From Pardosa pseudoannulata (taxonomy: Eukaryota; Arthropoda; Arachnida; Araneae; Lycosidae), in the NCBI GenBank assembly GCA_032207245.1, contig CM063503.1, forward strand, positions 63,911,244 through 63,975,243: a stretch of 64,000 bases of DNA, read 5' to 3'. Shown here one piece after another: positions 35,170 to 48,960 of the stretch. The position numbers were made by a program, and so were the translations under genes. The notes under the pieces are model-generated. The model was not told the origin of the DNA and ran no database searches. It worked only from the letters and a program-made list of their open reading frames with translations. The number at the start of each line of letters is the position of its first letter. Within the stretch, counting starts at the first letter, position 1.

Positions 35170-35330
35170 ACTTTGGACTGAAATGCTACGGTCAATTTCT
35201 TTTCAACACATGAACTAATTAGATTAGTACTTCCAATTTCAAGCCGATTCCAAAGACGCTATAAATATTTATTCAACAACGGGTTTTAAACTCGTGGTTT
35301 CTGTCCATTCGGCTATGCCCGGCAGTAACT
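35170..35330 (-). mobile_element. SINE family A, diverged full-length copy
   Basis: Same layout and orientation as 16155-16351: TGGACTGAAATGCTACGG (3' end), CAAGCCGATTCCAAAG (body), and a head region CATTCGGCTATGCCCGGC (A box in inverse). Identity is low, suggesting an old insertion. Confidence 0.65.
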
Positions 35331-36156
35331 AAATAAGGAAAGATACCATTAAAGTTAGGAAAACATTACATTATTTTTCTTTTATTTCAAGCATTAGGTA
35401 ATAAGATCTCACACTATTTTTTTTCATGCGTGTATTTTTATAATTTGTGCTCTTAAGGAATGAACGAGAACTGTTTACTACTCAAACTGTGAACAAAGTC
35501 TTTTTTTTCTCAAAATACTTTTGGTTTTCAAGAATCTTGGTATAAACAGATTCTCTGACTTCTCATCTGCAATAACCGTCCTCTATACTGTCTGTAACGA
35601 TCAAAAAGACGTTGAGAAAGACTTGTTATAGATCAATCAGAGCATTCTCTTTTACTGACATAATAAAAAATCCGTCTGACAATGCTATTTTATTGTTCTT
35701 TGGAATCTAAAAAGAACTTCCAAAGTAGCTGAGAAAGTTAAGAATATATCTTTCTTATTTCCAGCACATCAAATCTATTTTGTTCAGCTCATCTTGCTTT
35801 TATTTTATTTTGGTTACTCACGATTGTTAGAGAATTAATTCGTTTTGTAGAATGCATTTTTACTTTCTTGTATAAAGTTATTGTATAGGTACAAGTATTA
35901 TATTGTTTTCTTAAAAAGTTCTACCTTCAAACTGAATACGTGAAACAAAGGGAAAAGCAAATGTAATCTCATACTCTGTTTGAGAAAATTGTGTAACGAA
36001 AATGTATAATGGACATGTCTCGTGATCTGGAATAGATAAAATCGAGAATTTAAATAAGTTTCATACTTATACAAATAACTTACAATGTTATAAAGGGTGT
36101 TATAAAAGCTATTAATACTTAAAAGACAAAAATCAAACACACTCATACACGGAGGA
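35331..36156. other. AT-rich region, nothing recognised
   Basis: No gene or repeat boundary visible. Confidence 0.4.
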
Positions 36157-36260
36157 TTATGGGTTCAAGACTCGATTGCCCAAAGGCCTGTTGTATTCCT
36201 TAATCACAGCTGGGCGTGTAAAAGAGATCCGTGGTCGTAATGTCCTTTAACTGATCAGTC
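36157..36260 (+). mobile_element. SINE family B, partial copy
   Basis: Has a B-box-like TGGGTTCAAGACTC near 36160 and the body phrase GTGTAAAAGAGATCCGTGGT followed by CGTAATGTCCT. These align with the 37407-37763 SINE (GCACGTAAAATATGCTCGTGGTCACAATGTCC segment). The A box is not visible. Confidence 0.55.
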
Positions 36261-36342
36261 TGGTATTCTTTGAATATGTAAGATATTTTTCTGTAGACCT
36301 AAATGGATTAAAAATTCAACTATATTCTTTATTTGAGCGCCT

Positions 36343-36490
36343 GATGATGCCCGGATGTGTAAGGTACTACCTTACAAAGGCCATGGGTTTGAATCCTGCT
36401 GCTGCCTGGATGTTTTTAGACGTTCTAAATTGACTTTAATCAATAGGTCCCTGTCTAAACATCCCAGGTGTTTCAAAATATTAACTGTAA
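36343..36490 (+). mobile_element. tRNA-related SINE fragment (third type)
   Basis: CCCGGATGTGTAAGGTACTACC followed by the B-box-like GGTTTGAATCC and a 70-bp body ending ACATCCCAGG. The spacing of A-like and B-like boxes fits a tRNA-derived head. The body also has the TAGGTCCCTGTCT phrase similar to family A (TAGGTCCCGGTCT). Confidence 0.5.
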
Positions 36491-36584
36491 TGGAATATTA
36501 TGGAACACAAATTCAGTAAAGTAAAGAATCCCATAGTAACTTCTAGAACTAATAAAGAAACAAAGGCAATTAAATTAAAATTCC

Positions 36585-36665
36585 GCAACTTTCGTACCAG
36601 AAATTGAACTGAAGATCTCTTGTGTGGAAGCCGGAAGCGTTACCACTTAGTCAGAGAGGACATGA
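36585..36665 (-). mobile_element. tRNA-like SINE head, degenerate
   Basis: The minus strand reads CTAAGTGGTAACGC (A box region) and, 35 bp on, AGTTCAATTTCTGG (B box region). Mismatched arms rule out a functional tRNA. Confidence 0.45.
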
Positions 36666-36939
36666 CAGAAAAAGGTTTTAAACGGAAATTTATTCATTAT
36701 CAAAAATCTAAATGATTATGGATTCCTGAAATATGAAAATAATACGAAGTCCAAGCAAATTTATCTTAGGTTTTAAAATTGTTTGTAAACGGGCTGCAAC
36801 TTTATACATCATAGGTTAGGTTTCGAACGCTGCGGTTAACTCTTGACTACGCGAGGGGTAATTAGACCGGAAAAATTATTACTACAAACTTATTCCAAAT
36901 GGCAAAAAGTAAAACATACCTCATTCTACTTAGCCCTCG

Positions 36940-37005
36940 TGTAGACAAACAATAGACCTCAGCGCTTAAAACCGAAACCTACCCACTCGGCCACCAACCT
37001 GCTTA
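36940..37005 (+). mobile_element. SINE family A, 3' fragment
   Basis: Contains TTAGCCCTCGTGTAGACAAA and the GACCTCAGCGCTTAAAACC equivalent of the family A 3' end, on the plus strand. Confidence 0.5.
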
Positions 37006-37104
37006 TACTCATAGGATGCCAATTTTGAGATAAGATTCATTTGCTGTCATACTGAAATGTAGTTCTTTGTAGTAAAGAAGATACAATTGTTTGTCCTTAT
37101 TTGA

Positions 37105-37190
37105 TTTGATTTGGAGAGCTACTCTCTACTCTTTTGCTACATGAGGGTTAATGAGTCTGTGACCTACTCAATTAGCCATCCTGTGGTAAC
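37105..37190 (-). mobile_element. SINE family A, 3' fragment
   Basis: TTGATTTGATTTGGAGAGCT then TTTGCTACATGAGGGTTAATG correspond to the family A tail and 3' body in inverse orientation. Confidence 0.6.
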
Positions 37191-37406
37191 AAATTAGCGT
37201 TAATGCTCCAAGCAAACCAACCTTAATAAACATTGATAATTTTACTATATAAAATACATAAAACGCTAAAATTTTCAATAAAAGAATCTTGATTATAAAA
37301 GAAACATTTTAATAGCGATTGAGGAAGACTATATTGCCGGACCGAAAGAGAATTTTGATATACCATAGTGAATGCTATGCATTAAACAAAATAACTACAT
37401 CAGAAA

Positions 37407-37763
37407 GGAGCCGCGGTAGCTCAGTCAGCAAATGCAACGATCTCGTAGCTGAGAGGTTGCGGGTTCGGAACCCGAACCGGCCTAAGATCCGACGTGTTCA
37501 CTAAAGGTGACTGGAGCACGTAAAATATGCTCGTGGTCACAATGTCCTCCACGTTCTCAATCAATACCCCTGGGGGTGGCAGTCCAAGTCTATGGGTCTT
37601 TTGCTTAGTCCCTGCTTCAAAATCACGAGGACCCACTTGAGCAAAAGTCGCTCTTTCATACTTAAGGTGCTCTTTGAAGCGAAAGGCGCACCTCTTTGCC
37701 TTAAATCTCTCAGCCTCCTGCTCATATCGAGCTTGGTTTGACCAAGTGGCATAAGACAACAAG
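37407..37763 (+). mobile_element. SINE family B, complete, with 14-bp TSD
   Basis: The tRNA-derived head begins GGAGCCGCGGTAGCTCAGTC (A box) and has the B box GGTTCGGAACCC at 37460-37472. A ~285-bp body follows. Target duplications AACTACATCAGAAA (37393-37406) and AACTACGTCAGAAA (37764-37777) match at 13 of 14 positions, direct proof of retroposition. The body recurs without the head at 43380-43665, and partly at 36157. A minus-strand reading frame through the body is not considered a gene. Confidence 0.92.
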
Positions 37764-37777
37764 AACTACGTCAGAAA

Positions 37778-38290
37778 AGAACTGTGTAATATCATTTTTC
37801 AAGAATCGGGACAGTAATACAGTAATCTTGCCGGATTGACATTCACTCTCTGGGGACATGCTTTAGCCCCGTCAGTGAATTATAAAATTTAAGTAAAACA
37901 ATTATCTAGTGTTTTAGCAATTATTCGTCATTTCTTTGTATTATACACGGTACCAAATGTTTAACGCCTTATATCATACCCAGTTTGGTGATAAACACTT
38001 TACTGAACAATGTGTAGAAACTTTTAAATATATTTTGAAAAAGGTAAAATGCCTAGAACATTTTAAATCACCTGTATTAAAAAAATCCTAAAACACAAAA
38101 AAGACTTCATAAGTGTTTTTTAAACAATGACGTATGACAAAAATCGGGTTTTAATGAAGTAAAATGAGGATTAGAGAGCAAAACTTTATTGGGTTATGAA
38201 ATGTAAATCTAGCTCAACTTTTTCAGGATAAAAAAAAAAACTTATTTTTCTAACTTTGTTTTTTAAACATTTGTTTATAGTCCACATGTA
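37778..38290. other. AT-rich region, nothing recognised
   Basis: No feature visible. Confidence 0.4.
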
Positions 38291-38860
38291 AGGTAATGAC
38301 TCCCAGTCCTGTCGCTGCAAAGTGATCAGGAATGTCTCAAAAGGAGTATATTGTCAACGTTTATTGTGTGTCTGTCGTTAGACGTACGTAGTTGCAGGTG
38401 AAGGCGCGAATTTCAGACTTTATGTTTCGAGGTTTTCTATTGCCGGGCTATTCAAAGGATTTTGGAAGCCTTGTCTTCCATGCCGATGTTGGAAGAAGGA
38501 CCCGTGGAGAGTCAAACATACTGTCTCCACTACTGAGCCAATAATAGAGAGGCGTTTTTGGCCAGTTACCGCCTGTTTTGGGCCAGGATTCGCGAATCCC
38601 CTTGGTGTTTCCTGGACTGGACATCACCTGGAATAAAGTTTAACAGGGATCGGAGATGATGCAGAGGTGCTGGTTTGCAATCTCTCAAAGTTGTGATTGT
38701 CTGCGATATGTTTTCAAGATATAGATTTACCTCTCGAAGTTGTTTGCTAGGCTGAGTTTTTTTTTTCCCGTTAGAGAGAAGTTTGTCTCTCGTAGTCGTG
38801 CTGATCTGCGATTTTTTTTTTTTTTCGAGAGTAGTTTTCACTCGATGTTGTATTCAATTT
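38291..38860. other. GC-richer island with short internal repeats
   Basis: Higher GC than the flanks. At 38684, 38731 and 38784 a ~25-bp phrase recurs (CTCTCAAAGTTGTGATTGTC; CTCTCGAAGTTGTTTGC; CTCTCGTAGTCGTGCTGATC), the last two followed by poly(T) runs. It could be an LTR or a transposon end, but I see no paired boundary. No convincing protein on either strand. Confidence 0.35.
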
Positions 38861-40195
38861 TCAATCTAACTTTCATATGTGGAGAAAACACAGTATGTGT
38901 AATTTTTAATGTACATACATGTAAATAATTCTGTACATATTAAATAATTTGTAGGACGAAGCTAGTTGCGATTCATGTTAATCGTTGTAGCGCTCAAGTC
39001 CTTACAGTAATAATATATCAGTCTAAATTAAAGTTATGCTTGAAATATTTTTTAAAAGATAAATCTTATGACTTATTTTTTAAAAATTACCACATGTACT
39101 TTTTAAAAGTTACGATGGATATATTTTTATGTCAGTTACACAGATGAATTCTGTATAGAGTCTGAAGAGCTCTGAAGAGTCTGTACATTTTAGTTTATAT
39201 CTGTTACATATTGGTTTTAAATTGCATATTTGTTCCGACATTGGATTATTGTTTTGAAGAGCACTAAGAAATACAATAAAAAGGTTTAAGCTGTGCAAAC
39301 AGCTGCTTTATTAAAGATAAGTATCTGGTGTATATTTTTTCCAGCTTTTTCCATTACGTATAAATATCTCAAAGTATTTCGAATTTCCACTAGTTGATAA
39401 AGAATAAATTCCTAAAGTTTTTGAAAGGAAAATAATACAACAAAATGAAATGATTTATATACATTTTAAATATTACTTTTTCGAAGATATTGTTTTTTTT
39501 TTAATTTTGCTCTTCTGGAATATTAATTTATTCTTGAGAACTTATTATCTTAATGAAATTATTTGTAATTTTTCGAAATTGTTTTAGTATTGAAAAAAAT
39601 TCAAATCTTTTAAATAGATAGTATAGAGAAAACTAAACTATTTATAAAATAGATGTATAGTATCATTTATAGTACCATTATATTTACTAAAGTACGTAAT
39701 GGGAACTATAATGATAGGAAGTACATTTTTTCAACCTAGAAAATTAAAGTAAAAACACAGTTGCTACACTCAGAAAAAAATCTAAAAAGCTTGAGAAATT
39801 TCTGATTTATAACTAAAGAACCTGAAATACAGTTTCAAAATTATGACTTTTTCATGTTTATAACTTTAAACTGTTTATAATTTCAAACAAACAGTCTAAG
39901 TACTTAATTTTTTAATTAAAGACATATTTATTCTAATAACTAATTTATTTAAGTGAATAAGCTAATTTTTCATATGTAATCATTTATTTGTCTGGAGCCA
40001 TAAAACAGTCAGAAGATGTTGAAATAAATAATTTGAAAGTGTTCAATAATTAATTTATCAATCCACCCATCTTTTTCTAAATATCGGGTAAGGATTAGTA
40101 TCGAATAATGAGTTGTCTTCTTATCTTATTTGCAATAAAACGGTTGGTATTAAGTCTCTCTTTGATCATAGACATCGGGAAATGATTGGGAAAAT
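38861..40195. other. AT-rich region, nothing recognised
   Basis: No repeat boundary or gene identified in about 1.3 kb. Confidence 0.4.
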
Positions 40196-40563
40196 TGTCG
40201 GAAACACCGGTGGAGATGATTGCCAGGGGTTGCCGACGGGCATGGCAAATTTCTATAGAGGTCGCAGGCTATATCGCCCCAAAGTCACGAGAACGATAGG
40301 CGATGTTTCGCCAACGACGTTTTGCAGCTTGAGTGAGGCCTATACCACACGAGACGAACATATGCACGAGACGATCATATATATGTCATGCCTGGTCATT
40401 AAATAAGCAGTCGGGCTATTTGTTTTTCCATGCATTCTTTATTCTTCTCCTGCTATTGAGGTAGGTGCAGGAAGTACCATCGACGGCAGATAAGCATAGC
40501 GAGTGTACTGGCGGGTGCCAGAGTCGTGACTTAACCGGTGCCAGAGTTGCGAATGTCTGTACA
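40196..40563 (+). mobile_element. LTR of a Ty3/Gypsy-type element (candidate)
   Basis: The 368-bp block starts TGTCGGAAACACCGG and ends CTGTACA, giving TG...CA ends with TGT/ACA inverted tips. It contains a TATA-like ATCATATATATGTC near 40376 and an ATTAAATAAGC polyadenylation-like signal near 40399. Immediately after the end, at 40566, comes TTGGTAGCAGC, which looks like the primer-binding region of arthropod Gypsy elements. No second LTR is visible within the window, so this is a 5' LTR with a stub of the internal region. Confidence 0.5.
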
Positions 40564-41036
40564 AATTGGTAGCAGCTTCGCGAGTGTCTGTTTTTTTACT
40601 TTTAAATCTAACATCTTATCTAAGGGGGTTTATTTGGGGCTCTGCGTGTGACCATTTAGATTCCCTGAGGGCGTGTGCCGGGCGCTATAGGATCTTCCCA
40701 TTGGCCGTTGCGCTTTCCCGCCTTACTCCCAGTGTGGCGGACAGATAGCGTGGGGTGGTTGCAGATGTTTTCGCCACATGTTGGGGGAACTTAAAATTAT
40801 TTGACAGTCTAGTGTCAGACTGGGATTAACTTGTTTAAATGACGACTTCTGTAACGTCAAAGGGGCTTAAAATTTCGTCTTTATGACCAAACAGATGTTT
40901 CACATGTGTTCTAGCTATGGGGATGTTCTTACTTCTTAGAATTAGGGGCTTTCTCTATTACTTTTTATCCTCGGGGTGTTATTCTTCGATCTGTTTTCCT
41001 TCCATTACAATATTCCTCGATCTGTTTTCCCTACAT

Positions 41037-41037
<1 letters not shown>
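40564..41037 (+). mobile_element. Leader region downstream of the LTR candidate
   Basis: GC-richer than the flanks up to about 40790. Contains TTTATTTGGGGCTCTGCGTG (40629-), similar to the first bases of the window. No gag frame can be followed. From 40800 the sequence returns to AT-rich. Confidence 0.3.
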
Positions 41038-41098
<61 letters not shown>

Positions 41099-41117
41099 AG
41101 AGAGAGAGAGAGAGAGA
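41038..41117. repeat. Compound (TA)n(GA)n microsatellite
   Basis: About 26 TA units followed by a GAGA tract with two interruptions. Confidence 0.95.
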
Positions 41118-42985
41118 TAGTGCACTTGGACCATTTTGAATCAGATCAAACTACGCATGTTCTAACGCATTTGCTGCCGTAAGCAAACCTTCAAAATCGT
41201 TTTTCCCTCAAATTTAAAAATAACTTTAAAAATTTTCAAAGGAAAAATAGAATTATAAAAGAATCATGTTAGCGAGAAAAGTGATTTATATTTGAATTAA
41301 GACAGTATTACGACTTTAGATTTATGGAAAACTGTTTTATTGAAAAGTATTTTTTGCTGCTTATAAAATTTTTCAATACAGACAGTCAAATAAAAAAGGA
41401 TTTTTATGTCATAAAACAAGGAAGTAAAAGCAAAAAATAGTTTAATGAAATAAAATAATTCACCCAGGGCCGTCTATGGAGAGAAGGGTTAATGTAGGGT
41501 GTGAGTGCAGTTTGTGTGTGTGTGTGTGTGTGTGTGCCTCTAATAAAACCTAACACAAATAAAGATCTAAATCCGACCTAATAATACTGCAATACCATAT
41601 CGCCTTCCTAATTGGAGCATCCAACTGAAACAAGAGCGGTAGCCTATAATTTCTGGTTTTCTGACAGTAAAGCAGGAATAGGATGCAATACGTAATATGC
41701 TTTAAAAGGAAATTTCTGGAAAAGATTTATTATAAAAGTGATCATTACATACTAGTCTATTGTGTTTACTTATTGTATGAGAAATGTATAAGTAAAAAAA
41801 AGCTTTGGAAAATGTGTCTATCCTTGCACAAGTCACTTCCATTTTATGAGGCAACATTAGCTCCTAAATTTTGCATCCTGCATACGGGGCATTCACTGAC
41901 TACCTACCAAAAACGGCTCCGATTACATTAGTAAAGTGTGATTTAATTATGAAGTGTACATCTAGCTTTTTCATAAAAATACACAACTTTCGAATTTTTA
42001 TTCAATTTTATCATTTTGAAGGCGTATTGCGTTCTTAAAATGTCAAACGAATCTCTTTTTTTGAACTGCTGCCACCTACCAATAAATGTCATGTTTCTTC
42101 AACTGCTGCCATCTAGTAGTGAATGTTTAAAACATTTATCAATTGTGTATCACTCTCTTTATTAATATATTTATCAGTCTATTTCTACATGTTATAACCT
42201 ACTAATCAAAGTACTGTTGATTATTCAAAAGGCTGATTTTAAAAATTTATTGAAATTTAAGCTAAAATATTAGCGAAGTTTAATTCAAATTAAATGAACA
42301 GTATTTTGAGGTTAAATTACGCTAAAACTTTTTTGTAGCTATCTCAGTAATTAAATTAATTTTATTCAAAATGTCGCTTTGACATAAAACTACATATAGT
42401 GTCTATTGTACTCTATAAGTAATTTTAAACTTCATACACTTCATAAACATTCGAAAAAACTTCCGGATTGTACCAATTCGTTTTTGAAATACTACCAACT
42501 GGTGGCATTCGGTCCTCTAATAAATTTTGCGGCCAGCCAAAGAAATTAATTTTTATAGCATATAAATAAATAATTATTATTTGCCAAATATATAAATGCT
42601 TCATTTATTTACTTCAGAGAAATATAACATTTTTATTCATATACGTGAGGACGCGAAAACAAAACAAAACAAATACCTGTGTGCTTGATAAAACAAATTA
42701 ATGCTTTCGATGGATTAAAGGTCGTAAATTGGATCTAAATTTTAATGTATTTATAAATTCGTTCAAAACTGCTTGAGAACATATTTAAATCAAATAACAA
42801 ATACCCGATCCACAAAAGAAGTTTTACAAATACTTAAATGTTAGTTCTTTTAATTTCTTTTTACTAATTAGACTGAAAATATTTATAAACTGTATCGTAC
42901 TACACTGAAATTAATTATTATTGATAGATGCATAAAAAAAATCATTGCTCAACTTTTATGCTCACAAAGCTCTTGTAATCTGCAC

Positions 42986-43017
<32 letters not shown>

Positions 43018-43379
43018 AAAATTTGACTTTTTAATTGCTATTCATCTTTGACTACGAAATGTCTGCTAAAGATAAAGTGGCCCGTATACAAAAGCAGTTG
43101 GAGAAGCGTTGACAGAGAAAACACTAAACACTTTTTGGCCAAAATAAGTTTTAAAATATTAATAAGGATTTTAAACATCATCTGATATATTATTTTTATA
43201 AAGGATTGTCTGTAAATTAATCAAACAAAGCTTTACCTTCATTCCCGATACTTTCGGCTTATGGGACGGATTTCCAAACAGACTCTTCGATAATTTTATT
43301 GCTATACACAACATAAGGTTCATTTTGGGGTATAGTATGTTGGAAAACAATTTGATTACCTACCTTGAATTGAAAGGTA
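41118..43379. other. AT-rich region with simple repeats
   Basis: A (TG)n run is at 41511-41535 and a poly(T) of about 27 at 42986-43012. Near 41489 AGAAGGGTTAATG looks like the right edge of another TTAA element without an obvious partner. The phrase AACTGCTGCCA recurs at 42065 and 42100 and in inverse (GGTGGCATTC) at 42501, suggesting a degraded inverted-repeat element between 42060 and 42510. No gene identified. Confidence 0.4.
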
Positions 43380-43665
43380 GTTTCGTTTTCGACGGCTGGG
43401 GTACATAAAACGGTTTGTGAGCGCAATGTCCTTCAAATTTACACGGTACCTCTGGAGGTGAAAGGCCACGCCTGGGACACTTCTGCTTGGCCCCTGCTTC
43501 CAAACTAGGAGGACCTACTTTGAACTTAAAGTCGTTCTTTCCCGCTAGCGATGTTTTCAAAATGACGCAACAAATGCAGCCAAAATTTAAATTAAGCCTT
43601 AAAATAGCCTTAAATTAAGTATCCTACGGTTCATAAGCTTGGCTCGTCCAAGTAGCGAACACCCA
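43380..43665 (+). mobile_element. SINE family B body, head missing
   Basis: Aligns with 37520-37763: GTGAGCGCAATGTCCTTC, the CTTCTGCTTGGCCCCTGCTT phrase, GGAGGACCTACTTTGAACTT and CTTGGCTCGTCCAAGTAGCG near the end. 5' truncation is the usual state of retroposed copies. Confidence 0.75.
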
Positions 43666-43798
43666 ACTTTACTCGCACAACACACAACACACTTTGTACG
43701 TACATACTTAATGATATTGTATAGAAAAGGATACTATGCACATGTATTTGTATAAACCGTAGAGAATTTGTTTTATTAAATTCACGAATATATATATA

Positions 43799-45879
<2,081 letters not shown>

Positions 45880-45973
45880 TTCTCAAGGGGAAAAATCTTT
45901 AATTTAACCTATACTTTCAAATGAAACCCAATTTCTGTTATCTCCTTAAAAACCTTGAATCTATGATCTATAT

Positions 45974-48286
45974 CAGGGGTCGGCAACCTGTTTGTCCTTA
46001 AGGGCGCAATACTAAATTTGAAAATCACCGAGGGCGCATATTTTACAGATAATCAACAGGTATAAATAGGCATTAAAAAACAGATTTTTTATAACTTTAT
46101 TTTGTTGGTGTCATACATAATGATACATATAATTCAGTGTGAAACTTGGGTGTCCATATTTTCAGCTAATTTCTTATAATTGGGCATATATTTAGAGTTC
46201 CCGGTCCTTAAACAATTATCTAAATGTGAGTCAATAAGCTTTGTTCGGTATTTTGATTTCAAATATTTCATATTTGAGAACAAAGACTCAATTGTATGTT
46301 GTTGCACAATATGAATAAATTTTTAGCGCACATTTCCTTAAAATAGGATACTTATTTTCATCGACTAAGTTCCAAAACATTTTATCATTACTATGCGCTT
46401 TTAAAATAATATCACTTTGCAAGTTTATTATTTCTAATTCTAGGTCTTCGATATTATGAAGCTCGAAATACACTGAAATTATTTCAAAGACATCATCTTT
46501 AGTAACATTGAATGGATTTATGAAAAATCTTAGAGTGGGTTCTAATGCTGCAAAATCTTCAAATCTAGAAGAAAACTCTTCTCTTAGCTTATCTATAATT
46601 TCTAAATATGATGTAGCAGTAAAAGTTTCATTATTCAAATTTAAAATCTCAACAGTATATTTTATATTTAGGAAATGTGATAATGATTTTTTTCAATAGA
46701 TGGGATTTCAACAACACTAATTTGCATTTGAATGCATTTACTGCACTAATCATGTCAGCAATATGCTGATTTTTCACTTGTATTTTTAAATTTAATTCAT
46801 TCAACTTTGCCGTTATATCGGTCAGAAATCCGAGGTCGATTATCCAATCTTTATTTTCTAATTACTCGTAAAATTCGCCTCTTGATGCAATAAATTCCTT
46901 TATTTGTGGCAAATGCATGATAAACCGCTCAAGTATTTTACCTCTGCTCAGCCACCTCACTTCAGTATGTAAAAGAAGATCTGTGAACTGAACGTCCTCA
47001 TCTTCTAAAAGTAATTTAAACAATCTGTGTTGCATAGCTCCCGATCTTATGGAATTAATAATTTTTGTTATTATCATAAATACATGTTGAAAACCGATTG
47101 TTTTTGCGCATAACATTTCCTGATGTATGAGGCAATGATAAGTAAATTTAGGGAATAAGGAATCCTGTCTACATAAGGCAATAAATCCTTTTTTCTTACC
47201 TGTCATCGCTGGTGCCCCGTCTGTTGTAATTGACGATAACTTTTGTACAGGTAATTTTACATCTGTTATATACTTTTTAAAAGTAGAAAAGATATGTTCT
47301 CCTTTGGTGCTTCCCTTTAATGGCAGAACTTTAAGGAATTCTTCTTTTGCTGTAAAATCAGAAAATACCATCTTCACGCAAATTGCTAATTGTGATATAT
47401 TTGTCACGTCTGTCGATTCATCCATCTGTAGCGAAAAGAAGATACAATTTTCCATATCGTTTGCTAATTGTGCCTCCAAATTCTCCGCAATTACTTCAGT
47501 TCTTCTAGTAACAGTTCGTGCTGATAATTGCAACGTGTTTATAGCTGAAACTATTTCTTTTTTATTTTTAAATTCTTCAAAAAGTGAATCAGCACTTCTA
47601 ACATGGCTTCTTTCACTACTTCTCCATCTGTAAATGGTTTTTTATTCTTAGCTAGCAAATGCGATATTTTATATGAGGCGATCGTTGTTGCTTTATGTTG
47701 TTGCAGTGGTTTAGAAAAAAAAACTTTGCTGGTAAGTTATTGAAGATTTTAAAGAAATAATTTTTTTTCTTCTAATTTCAGAGTTCATTGGATAGTCACT
47801 ATCAAAATTGGTATGAATGGCCTTAAAATGTCGTTCAATATTACTTTTCTTGGGAATAGCAACACTATTATTACACAACAAACAAATACACTTCCCTTTG
47901 TAATCAACGAAACAATATAGATGTTCCCATTCATCGTTAAAATAATATGTTCTTTTTCTTTTACATTTATCCATGAAGGGTTTTGAAAGAAAATAGTTAT
48001 TTCGGATTACTTGGTAGTTTTAAATACACGGTCTACGCGTGGTCTATTCGAAATACGATCTCACACTAACAAAAAACACGTGCGTGCTATTAGATACGCT
48101 CAAGGTTAGCAAACTGCTAATCTATGCACAATCCTAAACTAAACTGACTACTTGCTGTATATCGCCGTTTGACAAGAGTAAGTAAATCGCTCTGGCTATC
48201 ATACATTTACATTAGTCCAGCGAGGGCGCATTAAAAATCGATCGGGGGAGCCATGGCGCCCGCGGGCGCCGCGTTGCCTACCCCTG
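45974..48286 (-). mobile_element. Complete hAT transposon with TIRs and 8-bp TSD
   Basis: The left tip CAGGGGTCGGCAACCTG and right tip in inverse CAGGGGTAGGCAACGCG match at 14 of 17 positions. The 8-bp duplications are ATCTATAT (45966-45973) and ATCTAGAT (48287-48294), 7 of 8 identical. The right subterminus has the GC-rich GGCGCCCGCGGGCGCC palindrome (48256-48271). The 2.3-kb length and the single minus-strand transposase gene are normal for a hAT element of the GTF2IRD2/ZBED-like group. Confidence 0.93.
46288..47974 (-). pseudogene. hAT transposase (GTF2IRD2/SCAND3-like), frameshifted
   Basis: The minus-strand ATG at 47974 opens MDKCKRKRTYYFNDEWEHLY and a BED-type zinc finger (CLLCNNSVAIPKKSNIERHF, pattern C-x2-C-x14-H-x4-H). 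Frames then shift in a poly(T) near 47725 and again near 47590. The middle piece (47533-46862) has the catalytic DESTDV and TTDGAPAM blocks and the SRGKILERF region. It ends at a stop near 46862, after which homology continues in frame (WIIDLGFLTDIT) until another shift near 46690. The last piece (46638-46288) ends with the hAT C-terminal dimerisation domain (LEIINLQSD, then ALKIYSYCATTY). At least three frameshifts and one stop: dead transposase. Confidence 0.92.
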
Positions 48287-48429
48287 ATCTAGATGAAGAC
48301 AAAATTTCATCAAGTTTTCACTCAAATCAAAATCTTTCTGTGCCGTACATCTCCAATTCATCTTTTCTTTCATATACGAGTGTCACTCTGAAATTTTTAG
48401 ATACAAATAGTTTTTTAAAGTTATACTTT

Positions 48430-48960
48430 AAAGTTATACTTTTAAAAAATTTTAGGTGTGTTCAAAGTAATCTCCTCCAACATCAATGCACATTTGTACA
48501 TGAATTTTCCACAGATTAAATGACACAAGCCATTCATTTCTTGGAATAGGTGAAATGCATTTATAGCTCCATCAATCTCTTCTTCTGAATGAAAACGACA
48601 TCCACGTAAGTTCTTTTTTTAAATTAAAGAATAACCAAAAGTCACGCATAGCTAGATCAGGTGAATACGGGGGATGTTCTATCACTTTAATTTGTGTTTG
48701 TTTAAGAAATTCAACTGTTATTCCGGGTGCATGTGAAGATGCATTGTCATGGTGAAGCGGCTCCTCAGCGGCCAACAGTTGGCGAATGACCCTTTTAGGG
48801 TTTCTTTTCCTCTCCCAGCAGCCTTGTAACAACACAACCTTGTGGTGTCACAGCTTGCAGATATTGGAATTTCTCACTGTTTCTTCGGTGATATCGTGAT
48901 TCAGAGTCTTCTACAATGCTGAGAAAAGTGTCATCATCATGATCACTAAGCTATAACATC
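48430..48960 (-). pseudogene. mariner transposase, C-terminal half
   Basis: Minus-strand reading from about 48960 gives FLSIVEDSESRYH, then a piece with LLQGCWERKRNPKRVIRQ, HDNASSHAPGITVEFLKQ (second catalytic Asp), the IEHPPYSPDLAMRDFWLF block (third catalytic position as Asp, DD34D type) and NLKKELTW. Downstream scraps after a stop contain CIDVGGDYFE, the mariner C-terminus. Frames are broken at about 48830 and 48575. The N-terminal helix-turn-helix and TIRs are missing. Confidence 0.85.

Noticed and set aside
38566..38841. 91-codon minus-strand ORF
   Set aside because: Begins in poly(T)-derived lysines and covers the repeat-like island; no domain.
43050..43112. Short exon-like reading MSAKDKVARIQKQLEKR
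   Set aside because: Only 17 codons before a stop, no splice pair or homologue recognised.
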